From an uncultured Selenomonas sp. (lineage in GTDB: Bacteria > Bacillota > Negativicutes > Selenomonadales > Selenomonadaceae): a stretch of DNA of 37,790 nt. The translations under genes were made by a program, and so were the position numbers. How positions within the stretch are numbered: position 1 is the stretch's first letter; the number at the start of each line of letters is the position of its first letter. Under the pieces are notes generated by a model, which did not search any database, had not been told where the DNA came from, and was given only the letters and a program-made list of their open reading frames with translations. Of this stretch, positions 15,680 to 24,295 are shown one piece after another. The DNA lies in NCBI GenBank assembly GCA_905234515.1, contig CAJOIN010000002.1:2091-39880 (forward strand). The letters run 5' to 3'.

Positions 15680-15708
15680 TTGATAGACTGTCTTTTTGAT
15701 GTTAGAAT
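15680..15708 (+). promoter_or_regulatory. Promoter of the secreted hypothetical gene
   Basis: TTGATA (15680-15685) and TAGAAT (15703-15708) have 17-base spacing and lie about 105 bases upstream of the start codon at 15813. The rest of the 250-base gap between nfo and this gene shows nothing else I recognise. Confidence 0.5.
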
Positions 15709-15812
15709 TGAAAAAAGATTTAAGTATCGTATGAAGGTATTGGCAGCTGCGGGAAAGAATAGTTCGTTAATAGTGAATCGGTCAATGGAGCTTGTGAGGA
15801 GGCTGAAGTATC

Positions 15813-16352
15813 ATGAAAAATCTTTTAAGGACTGCAGGATTGACCATATTCTTGCTGGTGGCGCTTATATCAACGGCTTTGGCAAATTATCCTGGAACGC
15901 TTGACAACGGAAATCTGGTGCTGGTGGATGGAGGCATGGGAGTGGGAAGGTATGCTGACAGGTCATCGGTGGCTGTGGAGAGATATGCACCGCCAGACTA
16001 TCAGATTGCTATCAACGTGGTGAGCCTGGAGTTCTCGGATGATTACTGGCGGGAGCATGGGACTTATGTTGGCGGGCCTTATAAAAAGGGAGACACGTTC
16101 ACTTTGAGTTTCCGTTACAACTGGGATCGAAAGGTCATCTCTTATTTGAGAGGCGGGCAGTGGATGGATTGGGATGTCAATCATGATTACAGCCATGCAG
16201 AAGGTGATCCCTTGATTCCATATACAGCAGAGGTAGCTTTTGTAAGTGCTTACAATATGCGCTTTTTTGATAACAAGATGGGCTACAGCCCTGTCCTGAA
16301 GAAATACCGGCCGGTTATTGATGAAACTTTGTATAGCAGTCTGGGCATTTGA
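15813..16352 (+). CDS. Secreted protein of unknown function
   Basis: A 179-residue protein with a clear signal peptide (MKNLLRTAGLTIFLLVALISTALA, cleavage likely before NYPG). The mature part is rich in aromatic residues and glycine (VSLEFSDDYWREHGTYVGGPY, FRYNWDRKVISYLRGG). I do not recognise the family. Such small Tyr/Trp-rich exported proteins are frequent in Selenomonas-like genomes (general impression, not searched). The start follows GGAGG. It is monocistronic, with its own promoter. Confidence 0.75.
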   Translation: MKNLLRTAGLTIFLLVALISTALANYPGTLDNGNLVLVDGGMGVGRYADRSSVAVERYAPPDYQIAINVVSLEFSDDYWREHGTYVGGPYKKGDTFTLSFRYNWDRKVISYLRGGQWMDWDVNHDYSHAEGDPLIPYTAEVAFVSAYNMRFFDNKMGYSPVLKKYRPVIDETLYSSLGI

Positions 16353-16410
16353 TAAAGAAATTGAGCAAATTCCTGTCATAGTTTAGTCATAGGAAAGGAA
16401 TGAGGAAAGT

Positions 16411-17397
16411 ATGAAATTAGCGATTTTAGGAACGGGTTTTATTGTAAAGGAGGGGATACTTCCTGCCCTCAAGGAGGTGCCGGAGATAAAGGCAGACGCC
16501 ATTTTTGCCCGGCCCGCCAGCAAGGGGAGAGCGGAGGCGTTGGCGAGAGCCTATGAAATCCCCAAGGTTTATACAGATTATGATAAATTGTTGGCTGACC
16601 CAGAGATAGATTTTGTTTATGTGGGACTAATCAACAGTGTACACTATGAGTATACGAAAAAGGCCCTGTTGGCGGGAAAACATGTCATTGTGGAAAAGCC
16701 CTTTGCTTCAGAGGCCGGGGAAGTGCGGGAATTAAAAGAATTGGCTGTTTCCAAAGGCCTCTATGTATTTGAGGCGGTGACCATTCATTACCTGCCTAAC
16801 TATGCTGCCATCCGGGAGAATCTGCCAAAACTTGGAAAAATCAAGGCCGTGGTGGCAAATTACTCCCAGTATTCCAGTCGTTATGACAAATATCTTCAGG
16901 GAGAGGTTTTGCCGGCCTTTGACCCCAAGTGCAGCGGCGGTGCCTTGTATGACATAAATATCTACAATTTGAATTTCATCATTGGCCTTTTTGGGAAACC
17001 TGAGGCTGTCACCTATACGGCTAATCTTGGCTTCAATGGCATTGATACCAGTGGCATGGTCAATATGAAATATCCTGGGTTCTTTGCACTGGCTGTTGGC
17101 GCCAAGGATACGGAAAGCCCCGGCTACATTACCATTCAAGGGGAAAAGGGCTATATAAAGGTTACGGATAAGCCCAATGAGATTCGCTCCTTTGAGATGA
17201 GCCTGCGTGGCAGCGGCGTTACTTCCTGCTATGAGCTCAATAAGTACAGCCACCGCATGGTGCATGAGTTCCAGGCTTTTGCCAAGATTTTTGCCGACGG
17301 GGATTATGAGACCATGAAGAGGGGGCTGGAGGTTTCTGTGGCTGTGATGGAAACTGCCGAGACCGCCCGCAAGCAGGCTGGCATTGTCTTTTCCTGA
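16411..17397 (+). CDS. Gfo/Idh/MocA-family oxidoreductase
   Basis: A 328-residue NAD(P)-dependent sugar or cyclitol dehydrogenase-like enzyme. The Rossmann nucleotide motif sits at the N-terminus (LAILGTGFIVKEGILPAL), followed by VYVGLINSVHYEYTKKALLAGKHVIVEKPFA, which includes the conserved EKP lysine. The C-terminal alpha/beta domain carries GGALYDINIYNLNFIIGLFG, matching the usual GG-x-x-D-x-G-x-Y-like helix. The substrate cannot be named. The start follows GGAATGAGG. It sits in front of a TSUP transporter, probably in the same transcription unit. Confidence 0.9.
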   Translation: MKLAILGTGFIVKEGILPALKEVPEIKADAIFARPASKGRAEALARAYEIPKVYTDYDKLLADPEIDFVYVGLINSVHYEYTKKALLAGKHVIVEKPFASEAGEVRELKELAVSKGLYVFEAVTIHYLPNYAAIRENLPKLGKIKAVVANYSQYSSRYDKYLQGEVLPAFDPKCSGGALYDINIYNLNFIIGLFGKPEAVTYTANLGFNGIDTSGMVNMKYPGFFALAVGAKDTESPGYITIQGEKGYIKVTDKPNEIRSFEMSLRGSGVTSCYELNKYSHRMVHEFQAFAKIFADGDYETMKRGLEVSVAVMETAETARKQAGIVFS

Positions 17398-17436
17398 AAA
17401 GTCATAAACTGATCTGTGGGAGAAAGGAGATTGTTC

Positions 17437-18225
17437 TTGGAGTTCATTTTGTTTCTTTTGTTGGGCACAGGGGTTGGCGTTTTTGGTTCCTTAGTGGGGA
17501 TTGGCGGCGGGCTTATCTGTGTGCCGGTCTTTATATTTTTTATGTCCCAGGGGGGAATATATCCCTATTTTTCTACGGCAGCCCAAATTACTGGAACGTC
17601 CTTGCTTATTGTGCTGGCCAATGCCATGTCAGGGGCATTGGCATATATACGGCAGAAGCGGGTCTTTTTCCATGCAGCCATCCCTTTTGCCCTGGCCACC
17701 TTGCCAGGGGCGTTCCTGGGCTCCTGGATAGTGGACGGATTTACAGCGGGGATGCTGAATCTTTATTATGGCCTTTTTATAGGTTGTATGGCCATATTGA
17801 TGTATTGGAACGCTACGCACGCAAAGCATGAGAATCTGTTGAAAATACCTGCCGGCTTCACTTACAACCGCAAAATTGGCATTGCTGCCAGCATGGGGGT
17901 GGGATTCCTTTCCAGCATCTTTGGTGTGGGCGGGGGAATTATTCATGTGCCCATGATGGTGTATATATTGGGCTTCCCTGTGCATATAGCCACGGCAACC
18001 TCCTGTTTTATTCTGGCTGTTTCAGCCTTGGGAGGAAGCATTACCCATGTCCTTTTGAACCATGTGGTATGGATTCCTGCTATATGCATAAGTGTAGGGG
18101 CAGCTGTCGGTGCACAGATTGGGGCAAGAGTTTCCCGCAAGACACGCTCACAGACCATACTGCTTATGTTGGCCGTGGCTATGCTGTGCGTCAGCATACG
18201 TTTGATTCTTTCAGGGAGCATGTAA
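17437..18225 (+). CDS. TSUP (TauE/SafE) family membrane transporter
   Basis: A 262-residue permease of the sulfite exporter TauE/SafE family, which moves sulfur-containing or other organic anions. The two inverted-repeat halves each carry the signature glycine motif: GVFGSLVGIGGGLICVPVFI and GFLSSIFGVGGGIIHVPMMV. About eight hydrophobic helices are visible. I prefer the TTG at 17437, 7 bases after AAAGGAG, over the track GTG at 17416, which would place the ribosome site inside the gene. The substrate is unknown. Confidence 0.88.
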   Translation: MEFILFLLLGTGVGVFGSLVGIGGGLICVPVFIFFMSQGGIYPYFSTAAQITGTSLLIVLANAMSGALAYIRQKRVFFHAAIPFALATLPGAFLGSWIVDGFTAGMLNLYYGLFIGCMAILMYWNATHAKHENLLKIPAGFTYNRKIGIAASMGVGFLSSIFGVGGGIIHVPMMVYILGFPVHIATATSCFILAVSALGGSITHVLLNHVVWIPAICISVGAAVGAQIGARVSRKTRSQTILLMLAVAMLCVSIRLILSGSM

Positions 18226-18321
18226 AGTTAGTACAAAAGCCTTCTAAGGGGCTTTAGAAATAAGAGGAGGGGAGGCAAGGCGGTATAATTATCAGAAAAT
18301 AAAAATAATGGGACTTGTGAG

Positions 18322-18367
18322 CACAAATCTGCCAATTTGTGTTAGAATAGACAAATCATAGATTTGT
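18322..18367 (+). promoter_or_regulatory. Two related palindromes at the xanthine operon promoter
   Basis: CACAAAT/ATTTGTG with a 6-base gap (18322-18341) and ACAAATC/GATTTGT with a 3-base gap (18351-18367) flank a TGTTAGAAT extended -10 box (18340-18348). They look like two operator half-pairs for one repressor. No purine riboswitch is present in this leader. Confidence 0.5.
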
Positions 18368-18395
18368 TTGTGTTATAAGGAGTGGTTGAGAGAGT

Positions 18396-19775
18396 ATGTC
18401 AGAGCCGAAAATTGAAAACATCTACCAGTTGGATGGTAAGGTGCCCTTGGCAAAAGCGGTGCCCTTTGGACTGCAGCATGTGCTGGCTATGTTTGTGGCC
18501 AATCTGGCCCCCATCATCATCATTGCGGGGGCGGCAGGCCTTAGCCAGGATCAGGTGGCTATGCTTTTGCAGAATGCCATGTTTGTAGCAGGCATTGCTA
18601 CCCTGATTCAGCTTTATCCCGTTTGGCGGGTAGGGGCCAGGCTCCCCATTGTCATGGGTGTGAGCTTCACTTTTGTGAGCATTCTGTGCTATGTTTCTGC
18701 TACCTATGGTTATGGTGCAGCTGTGGGCGCAGTGCTGGTAGGTGGTATCTTTGAGGGTACGCTGGGGCTGATGGCCAAGTTTTGGCGGCGCATCATTACC
18801 CCTATTGTGGCAGCTATTGTGGTTACCACCATCGGCTATTCCCTGTTGGGGGTGGGCATACGCTCTTTCGGCGGCGGCTATACGGAAAGCTACGGCATGA
18901 TGGATAATCTTGTCATTGCCTTTATTACCCTGGCTTCCTGCTTGCTGTTCAATATCTTTGCCAAGTCTTACTGGAAGCAACTGTCGGTGCTCTTTGGTTT
19001 GATAGTGGGCTATATAGTTTCTATTTTTGCAGGCATTGTGGACCTGTCCCAGATTTTTAGCGGCAGCCTTTTCTCCCTGCCTGCTTTCCTGCCCTTTGCA
19101 CCTGAGTTCAACTGGGGGGCCATCGTTTCCGTGGCCATCATCTTCCTGGTGTCTGCTGCGGAAACCATCGGTGATACTTCTGCCATGACCATGGCAGGTC
19201 TGAAAAGGGAAATCAAGGAAAAGGAGATTTCCGGCTCTTTGGCTTGCGATGGCTTTGCCAGCTCCATTTCCTCCCTCTTTGGCTGTACTCCCATCACCTC
19301 TTTCAGCCAGAATGTGGGCCTCATTGCCATGACTAAGGTGGTGAACCGCTTCACCATCATGACCGGGGCGGCCTGCATGATTCTGGCCAGCATGTTCCAT
19401 CCCATTGGGGCGTTCTTTGCTTCCCTTCCAGCTCCTGTGCTGGGGGGCTGCACGGTGATGATGTTCGGCGCTATCATGGTCAGCGGCATCCAGATGATGG
19501 CAGCTGCTGGTCTGAACCAGCGCAATGTGACCATTGCTGCTATCTCCCTGTCCTTCGGTATCGGCGCCACCCAGGCCAGCGAGGCTGGCATCTGGCAGGC
19601 CATGCCCCAGCTGGTGCAGGATGTCTTCGGTGCTAACTGCGTGGCGGTGGTCTTCGTGATTTCCGTGCTTTTGAGTGCTCTTTTGCCCAAGGATATGGAA
19701 ATCGGCGCCATGGGTGAAGTTGAAGTGGCAGAGAATGAGGAACAGGAAGAAGGTAAGCCCGAATGGAATTATTGA
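18396..19775 (+). CDS. Xanthine/uracil permease family (NCS2) transporter
   Basis: A 459-residue nucleobase permease with about 14 hydrophobic segments. NCS2 markers are PFGLQHVLAMFVANLAPIIII near the N-terminus, IFLVSAAETIGDTSAM in the middle (acidic substrate-site residue) and SLFGCTPITSFSQNVGLIAMTKVVNR. Coupling with xpt, whose start codon lies inside the last codons of this gene (13-base overlap), points to xanthine as the main substrate. The start at 18396 is preceded by AAGGAG at a rather long distance. Confidence 0.9.
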   Translation: MSEPKIENIYQLDGKVPLAKAVPFGLQHVLAMFVANLAPIIIIAGAAGLSQDQVAMLLQNAMFVAGIATLIQLYPVWRVGARLPIVMGVSFTFVSILCYVSATYGYGAAVGAVLVGGIFEGTLGLMAKFWRRIITPIVAAIVVTTIGYSLLGVGIRSFGGGYTESYGMMDNLVIAFITLASCLLFNIFAKSYWKQLSVLFGLIVGYIVSIFAGIVDLSQIFSGSLFSLPAFLPFAPEFNWGAIVSVAIIFLVSAAETIGDTSAMTMAGLKREIKEKEISGSLACDGFASSISSLFGCTPITSFSQNVGLIAMTKVVNRFTIMTGAACMILASMFHPIGAFFASLPAPVLGGCTVMMFGAIMVSGIQMMAAAGLNQRNVTIAAISLSFGIGATQASEAGIWQAMPQLVQDVFGANCVAVVFVISVLLSALLPKDMEIGAMGEVEVAENEEQEEGKPEWNY

Positions 19776-20338
19776 AGCAGAGAATTTTGGAAGAGGGCTT
19801 TTGCCTGCCGGGTAATATCCTGAAGGTGGATTCCTTCCTGAACCATCAGATTGACCCGGAGCTGACCCTGGCCATGGGCCGGGAGTTTGCCAAGCGCTTT
19901 GCTGATGTGAAGATCGACAAAGTGGTGACGGTGGAGGCTTCTGGCATCGCTATTGCCTTGGCTGTGGCGGCGGAGCTGGGGACGAAATTCGTCTTTGCCC
20001 GCAAGCATCAGTCTGTGCTCATGAAGGAGGACAGCTATGCCTGTCCTATCACTTCCTTTACCAAAAAGGAAACCAAGAATGTTTATATTCTGAAGAAGTT
20101 CCTGGATAAAGGGGAAAAGGTTCTTATCATTGATGATTTCCTGGCGGATGGCAATGCAGCCTTGGGCCTCTGCAATATCGTGGAACAAGGGGGCTGCCAG
20201 GTGGTGGGCATCGGCATCGCCATCGAAAAGTCCTTCCAGGCTGGGGCAGACCGCATCCGGGAGGCGGGCTACCGTTTGGAGTCCCTGGCCCGAATCAAGT
20301 CCTTGTCGGACTGCAAGATTGAGTTTGTGGAAGAGTAA
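19763..20338 (+). CDS. xpt: Xanthine phosphoribosyltransferase
   Basis: A 191-residue salvage enzyme converting xanthine plus PRPP to XMP. Family features are MELLKQRILEEGFCLPGNILKVDSFLNHQIDP, VVTVEASGIAIALAVA, FARKHQS, and the PRPP-binding loop VLIIDDFLADGNAALG. The length equals that of Bacillus Xpt. It overlaps the permease gene by 13 bases, so uptake and salvage are produced together. A strong terminator follows. Confidence 0.94.
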   Translation: MELLKQRILEEGFCLPGNILKVDSFLNHQIDPELTLAMGREFAKRFADVKIDKVVTVEASGIAIALAVAAELGTKFVFARKHQSVLMKEDSYACPITSFTKKETKNVYILKKFLDKGEKVLIIDDFLADGNAALGLCNIVEQGGCQVVGIGIAIEKSFQAGADRIREAGYRLESLARIKSLSDCKIEFVEE

Positions 20339-20357
20339 GCAGCATTTTTGACTAGAT

Positions 20358-20411
20358 CGCTGCTGCCAGTATACCTGCTGATCGGCAGGGGGCTGGCAGC
20401 AGCGTTTTTTT
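20358..20411 (+). terminator. Terminator after xpt
   Basis: CGCTGCTGCCAG pairs with CTGGCAGCAGCG. An inner hairpin CCTGC/GCAGG sits in the loop, and seven T residues follow. Confidence 0.85.
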
Positions 20412-20504
20412 CATTCGTGACTGATATGCACACGGTCTGGCCATAAGGGGCAGGCATAGTATAATTTAATAACTATAGATGGACAGGACAAGTAAATAAT
20501 GTTT

Positions 20505-20561
20505 TATCAAATAGAATTTTGGGGAATATCATTTGATATACATGTTGCATAATGATAAAAT
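20505..20561 (+). promoter_or_regulatory. OhrR promoter with ATTTGATA inverted repeats
   Basis: TTGATA (20533-20538) and TAAAAT (20556-20561) are 17 bases apart. TATCAAAT (20505-20512) is the inverted copy of ATTTGATA (20531-20538), and TATCATTTGATA forms a tight palindrome over the -35 box. This suits autorepression by the OhrR encoded downstream. Confidence 0.5.
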
Positions 20562-20599
20562 CTAGCTAAGATAATAAATGCACGATGGAGGTGTATAAG

Positions 20600-21055
20600 A
20601 TGGCTAAAAAAAAGACCTTTGACCCGCTGCTGCTGGAGAACCAGCTTTGCTTTCCCGTATATGCCTGTGCCAGGAAAATCGTGGCAGCCTATAATCCTTT
20701 CTTGAAAGAGATTGGCCTTACCTACGCACAGTACATCACCATGATGGTGTTGTGGGAGGAAAAGGAGGTGGCCATGCGTGACCTGGGCAGGCGTTTGTAT
20801 CTGGACTCCGGGACACTGACTCCGGTGCTGAAGAAGCTGGAAGCTATGGGGTATCTGAAAAGATATCGCAATCCTGAGGATGAGCGCGTTCTGATGGTAT
20901 CTATTACAGATAAGGGCAAGGCCCTTAGGAAAGAAGCGGAAAAGGTGCCATATCAGATGGGAGGGCTTGTCAATCAGAAGGGAGAGCTGTTTTCTATGGA
21001 AGAGGTAAAAAAGCTCAAGGAACAGCTCTACCAGATTATCCATGCACTGGAATAA
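20600..21055 (+). CDS. ohrR: OhrR-type MarR regulator (organic hydroperoxide sensor)
   Basis: A 151-residue MarR-family protein closely resembling Bacillus OhrR. The N-terminal LLLENQLCFPVYACARKI contains the reactive cysteine that OhrR proteins oxidise when peroxides appear, plus a second Cys. The DNA-binding part MRDLGRRLYLDSGTLTPVLKKLEAMGYLKR matches the family closely. The ATG at 20600 follows GGAGGTG; the earlier ATG at 20585 is part of that site. The usual partner gene ohr (peroxiredoxin) is not adjacent, so its target lies elsewhere. Confidence 0.87.
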   Translation: MAKKKTFDPLLLENQLCFPVYACARKIVAAYNPFLKEIGLTYAQYITMMVLWEEKEVAMRDLGRRLYLDSGTLTPVLKKLEAMGYLKRYRNPEDERVLMVSITDKGKALRKEAEKVPYQMGGLVNQKGELFSMEEVKKLKEQLYQIIHALE

Positions 21056-21093
21056 GCATAAGGTAAAATAAAACCGCCATAATGGATGGAAAG

Positions 21094-21125
21094 AGGCCAA
21101 CACGCCAAAGACTGCGTGTTGGCCT
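21094..21125 (+). terminator. Hairpin after ohrR, probable terminator
   Basis: AGGCCAACACGC pairs perfectly with GCGTGTTGGCCT over an 8-base loop. The T-run after it is weak (TAATCATT). Confidence 0.5.
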
Positions 21126-21210
21126 TAATCATTGCTGTATAGAGGAGATGGCAATAGAGGGCAGGAAATAGCGAGGTGATATCGAAGAGATACGGCGGGA
21201 GGATATCACC

Positions 21211-23649
21211 ATGAATATGGGACAGTATCAAGAAGAATTTTTGCTTTCCCTGCTAGGGATTCTTTGTCTTGGCATTGTAGCAGGATGGGCGCTTCCGTCC
21301 TTGCCCTTTATGCCTTTGCTGATTGTGTTTATTGGCATCATGATATGGTCTGCCTGGAGTGTTTTCCGTGCCAGCAGGCAGGTATGGCCAGCTTTCCTGT
21401 TGACAGCGTTCTTTCTTGGACTTTTGCGCATGCATGCCAGCCTGATGCTTCCTTATGATGACATTTCGCATTTTGCAGGGCAGGAGTTGAAAGTTGAGGG
21501 AAGAATTGCAGAAGAGCCGCAAGCAAAGGAGCGCAGCGATGGGAGCATTTCTGTCAGGTATTGTCTTCAGGCAGAAAAGATAAAGCCGTCCAAGGACGAA
21601 GTTCAGCCGGCCAGTGGGCGTCTTTATGTCTACACACATATCAGCAAGGATGAAGCGGTTATTATGCCTCAGATTGGCGATAAGCTGACAGCCCACGGTT
21701 CTTTGCGTCTGCCGCACGGTTTCCACAACCCTGGGCAGATAAATACAGAGCTTTTGCTTCGCAGCCAGGGAATTACCGCGACCCTTATGGCTGGGAAAAG
21801 CGGTGTGATTGCCAAGGCAATGCCGGAAAAGGATGTATCGGCCTGGACAAGCCTCCTGCGTCATTTGTCAGGAGTAAGGGCGCATTATCTTTCTTCCATG
21901 CATGCTGTAATGCCCAAGGAGGATGCAGCTGCAATCTTTGCCATGCTCTTTGGCGGCTATCAGGGGCTAAAGCCGGAACTGCTGGAAGCCTTCACGAGCA
22001 CCGGTATCGTGCACATCTTATCGGTTTCTGGCTCGCATATCAGCCTCTTGGCAGCTGTCATGGCCTGGCTTGGCTCATTTTTGCGATTGCCGGGCATGGC
22101 CAGGGCGGCGTTGGTGATTTCGACTATTGCCATATACAGCTTGCTGGCAGGGATGGTGCCGCCTGTTATACGCTCGGCCGTCATGGGAGGACTGGCTTTT
22201 CTGGCGCTTGCTCTGGATAGGGAAAAAGAGGCCAGGAGACTGTTGATTTTAACAGGGCTGTTCATGCTGACGGTATCACCGCTCCTGGTATTCCATATCA
22301 GTTTTCAGCTATCTTTTGCAGCTACAGCGGGGCTTTTGTATGTGGCTCCGGTTGTGCGGGAATGGCTGCAGGCGCATCGTGTTTCGTTCTTTCTGGCAGG
22401 GGGGCTGTCCATCACCTTTGCGGCGCAAGCTGCCACAGTTCCTATTCTGGCCTGGTATTTTAATCAGCTTTCGCTCTCATCATTTCTGGCGAATCTTGTC
22501 ATAGTGCCGATTGTGGAGCTAATTATTGTCATAGGCATTTCTGCAGGGCTGATAGCCTTTGTGATACCGCTGGTGGGAAAGATGGTCTATGCCGGCAACA
22601 GCCTGCTATTGGGGCTGGTCTATGAAATGGCACGATGGACGGCTTCTTTGCCGGGAAGCCACATCTGGATCCCTGCCTTTCCCTGGCAGGTTGTCCCAGT
22701 CTATTATGCGGTTTTGGCCTTGCTGGTGCTCAAGAATTCCTGGCGGCAGAAGATAATGTCTGGCTTGTATGCACGCAGGAAGTATCTGTTGGTAATATGT
22801 GCGGCTTTTCTTGCTTTCGGCATTGGGTATAGGTTGAGCCAGCCAAACTATATGACTCTGGCAGCCATTGACTGTGGGCAGGGTGATGCGCTTCTTCTGC
22901 ATACGCCTCATGGCAAAAATATACTTTTTGATAGTGGAGGCGAGAGGAATGGCAACGAGCCTGGGGCGTTTAACACGGGGGAACGTGTAATTCTGCCCTA
23001 TTTAAGGCATTATGGCGTAAATGAAATAGATGCAATTTTCCTGACCCACGCCCATGCTGACCATGCGGGAGGCTCTGGTGCAGTGCTAAAGAATCTGGCC
23101 GTCGGCGCTGTCTATACGGCTGACGAGGGACGTGAAGCCTATGCACGGAGCATGGGCTTGGGCGATGCCAGCCTGTTGCTGCAAAAACTCCATCCAGCCC
23201 ATGAAGGTGAGGTTTTTGAAGTGGATGGTGTTCGTATCGAGGTGGTTTTTGCGCCGGCCTTATCAGTCAAAGGTCAGGAGGCTGGCAATGAGGCATCTAA
23301 TGTCTATCGGATAGTTTATGGCAATGCCAGTTTCCTGATAACAGGGGACTTGACGAAGGAAAATGAAAAGCTGATTATGGAGAAGGGCAGAAATATTCAT
23401 TGTACGGTGCTGAAAGTAGGCCATCACGGTTCAAATACCAGCAGCTCTAAGGAGTTTCTGCAAGCTGTCGCTCCACATTATGCTATAATCTGTGTAGGGG
23501 CGGGAAACAGTTTTGGCCACCCCCAAGCAGAGGTGCTGGAGCGTTTGCGTGCTCAGGGCGCAAAGGTATTGCGTACAGATCAGGACGGAGAGGTTAAATT
23601 CTCTACGGATGGCAAGTCTATGCGGGTGGAAACATACGTGATGAGGTAA
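21211..23649 (+). CDS. comEC: ComEC/Rec2 DNA-uptake channel protein
   Basis: An 812-residue polytopic protein that carries single-stranded DNA across the inner membrane during natural transformation. N-terminal helices are followed by the ComEC soluble domain (about residues 90-210). The membrane Competence domain comes next (STGIVHILSVSGSHISLLAAVMAW, SFQLSFAATAGLLYV). A C-terminal metallo-beta-lactamase-like nuclease domain carries AAIDCGQGDALLLHTP, LTHAHADHAGG and LKVGHHGSNTSS. All domains are present and full length. The start follows GGGAGG. No comEA is adjacent. btuR follows after only 5 bases. Confidence 0.95.
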   Translation: MNMGQYQEEFLLSLLGILCLGIVAGWALPSLPFMPLLIVFIGIMIWSAWSVFRASRQVWPAFLLTAFFLGLLRMHASLMLPYDDISHFAGQELKVEGRIAEEPQAKERSDGSISVRYCLQAEKIKPSKDEVQPASGRLYVYTHISKDEAVIMPQIGDKLTAHGSLRLPHGFHNPGQINTELLLRSQGITATLMAGKSGVIAKAMPEKDVSAWTSLLRHLSGVRAHYLSSMHAVMPKEDAAAIFAMLFGGYQGLKPELLEAFTSTGIVHILSVSGSHISLLAAVMAWLGSFLRLPGMARAALVISTIAIYSLLAGMVPPVIRSAVMGGLAFLALALDREKEARRLLILTGLFMLTVSPLLVFHISFQLSFAATAGLLYVAPVVREWLQAHRVSFFLAGGLSITFAAQAATVPILAWYFNQLSLSSFLANLVIVPIVELIIVIGISAGLIAFVIPLVGKMVYAGNSLLLGLVYEMARWTASLPGSHIWIPAFPWQVVPVYYAVLALLVLKNSWRQKIMSGLYARRKYLLVICAAFLAFGIGYRLSQPNYMTLAAIDCGQGDALLLHTPHGKNILFDSGGERNGNEPGAFNTGERVILPYLRHYGVNEIDAIFLTHAHADHAGGSGAVLKNLAVGAVYTADEGREAYARSMGLGDASLLLQKLHPAHEGEVFEVDGVRIEVVFAPALSVKGQEAGNEASNVYRIVYGNASFLITGDLTKENEKLIMEKGRNIHCTVLKVGHHGSNTSSSKEFLQAVAPHYAIICVGAGNSFGHPQAEVLERLRAQGAKVLRTDQDGEVKFSTDGKSMRVETYVMR

Positions 23650-23654
23650 TTGTT

Positions 23655-24227
23655 ATGCTTCAGGTTTATACAGGAAGCGGGAAGGGCAAGACCACAGCGG
23701 CTATAGGACTGGCTATTAGGGCTATAGGGGCAGGCAGGAAAGTTTATATTATGCAGTTCATGAAGAGCCTTGCCTATAGCGAGCAGAAGGTGCTGCAAGA
23801 GCGCTTTCCCGAGCTTACATTAAGAACTAGCGGCAAACCGTTTTTTATTGCAGAAGAAGGTACATTGAGTAAGTCGTTACAGGATAAGCTGGGTGACAGC
23901 GTAGTAATATTCCCCAAGGGAGAGCCGCCTCATGATTATGTTGACCTGATAAGAAATGATTTTAAAGAGGTGTCTGGGGCAGCAACCTCAGGAAAATACG
24001 ATTTGGTAATCATGGATGAGATAAATGTGGCTTTGCATTTTGGACTTATAGGAAAAGACATTGTCGAAGAATTGCTGAATAAGGTGCCGAGGAAGGTGGA
24101 GTTGGTCCTGACAGGAAGATGTGCCCCTGACTGGCTGATTGAGCATGCTGATTTGGTGACAGATATGAAGGAAGTCAGGCACTACTATGATAAAGGTGTC
24201 GAGGCTCGTAAGGGCTACGAATATTGA
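23655..24227 (+). CDS. Corrinoid adenosyltransferase (CobO/BtuR type)
   Basis: A 190-residue ATP:corrinoid adenosyltransferase that attaches the adenosyl group to cobalt in B12 synthesis or salvage. The Walker-type loop GSGKGKTTAAIGLAIRA is at residues 7-23, KYDLVIMDEINVAL is the acidic strand, and VELVLTGRCAPDWLIEHADLVTDM is the characteristic C-terminal block. The length matches. It follows comEC by 5 bases and is probably read from the same transcript, though no functional link is evident. No B12 riboswitch is seen. Confidence 0.92.
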   Translation: MLQVYTGSGKGKTTAAIGLAIRAIGAGRKVYIMQFMKSLAYSEQKVLQERFPELTLRTSGKPFFIAEEGTLSKSLQDKLGDSVVIFPKGEPPHDYVDLIRNDFKEVSGAATSGKYDLVIMDEINVALHFGLIGKDIVEELLNKVPRKVELVLTGRCAPDWLIEHADLVTDMKEVRHYYDKGVEARKGYEY

Positions 24228-24295
24228 TGTAGGAGATAAAGACGGAAGCTCAGAAGGTAATGGATTAGGCGGACTTGAAAGGTATGGGATGTAAA

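Noticed and set aside
18226-18395. Purine riboswitch before the xanthine operon
   Set aside because: None of the conserved junction sequences of the purine aptamer are present.
18399-19400. A 333-codon minus-strand ORF opposite the xanthine permease
   Set aside because: It is a His/Gln-rich shadow of a membrane-protein gene with no ribosome site and no family features.
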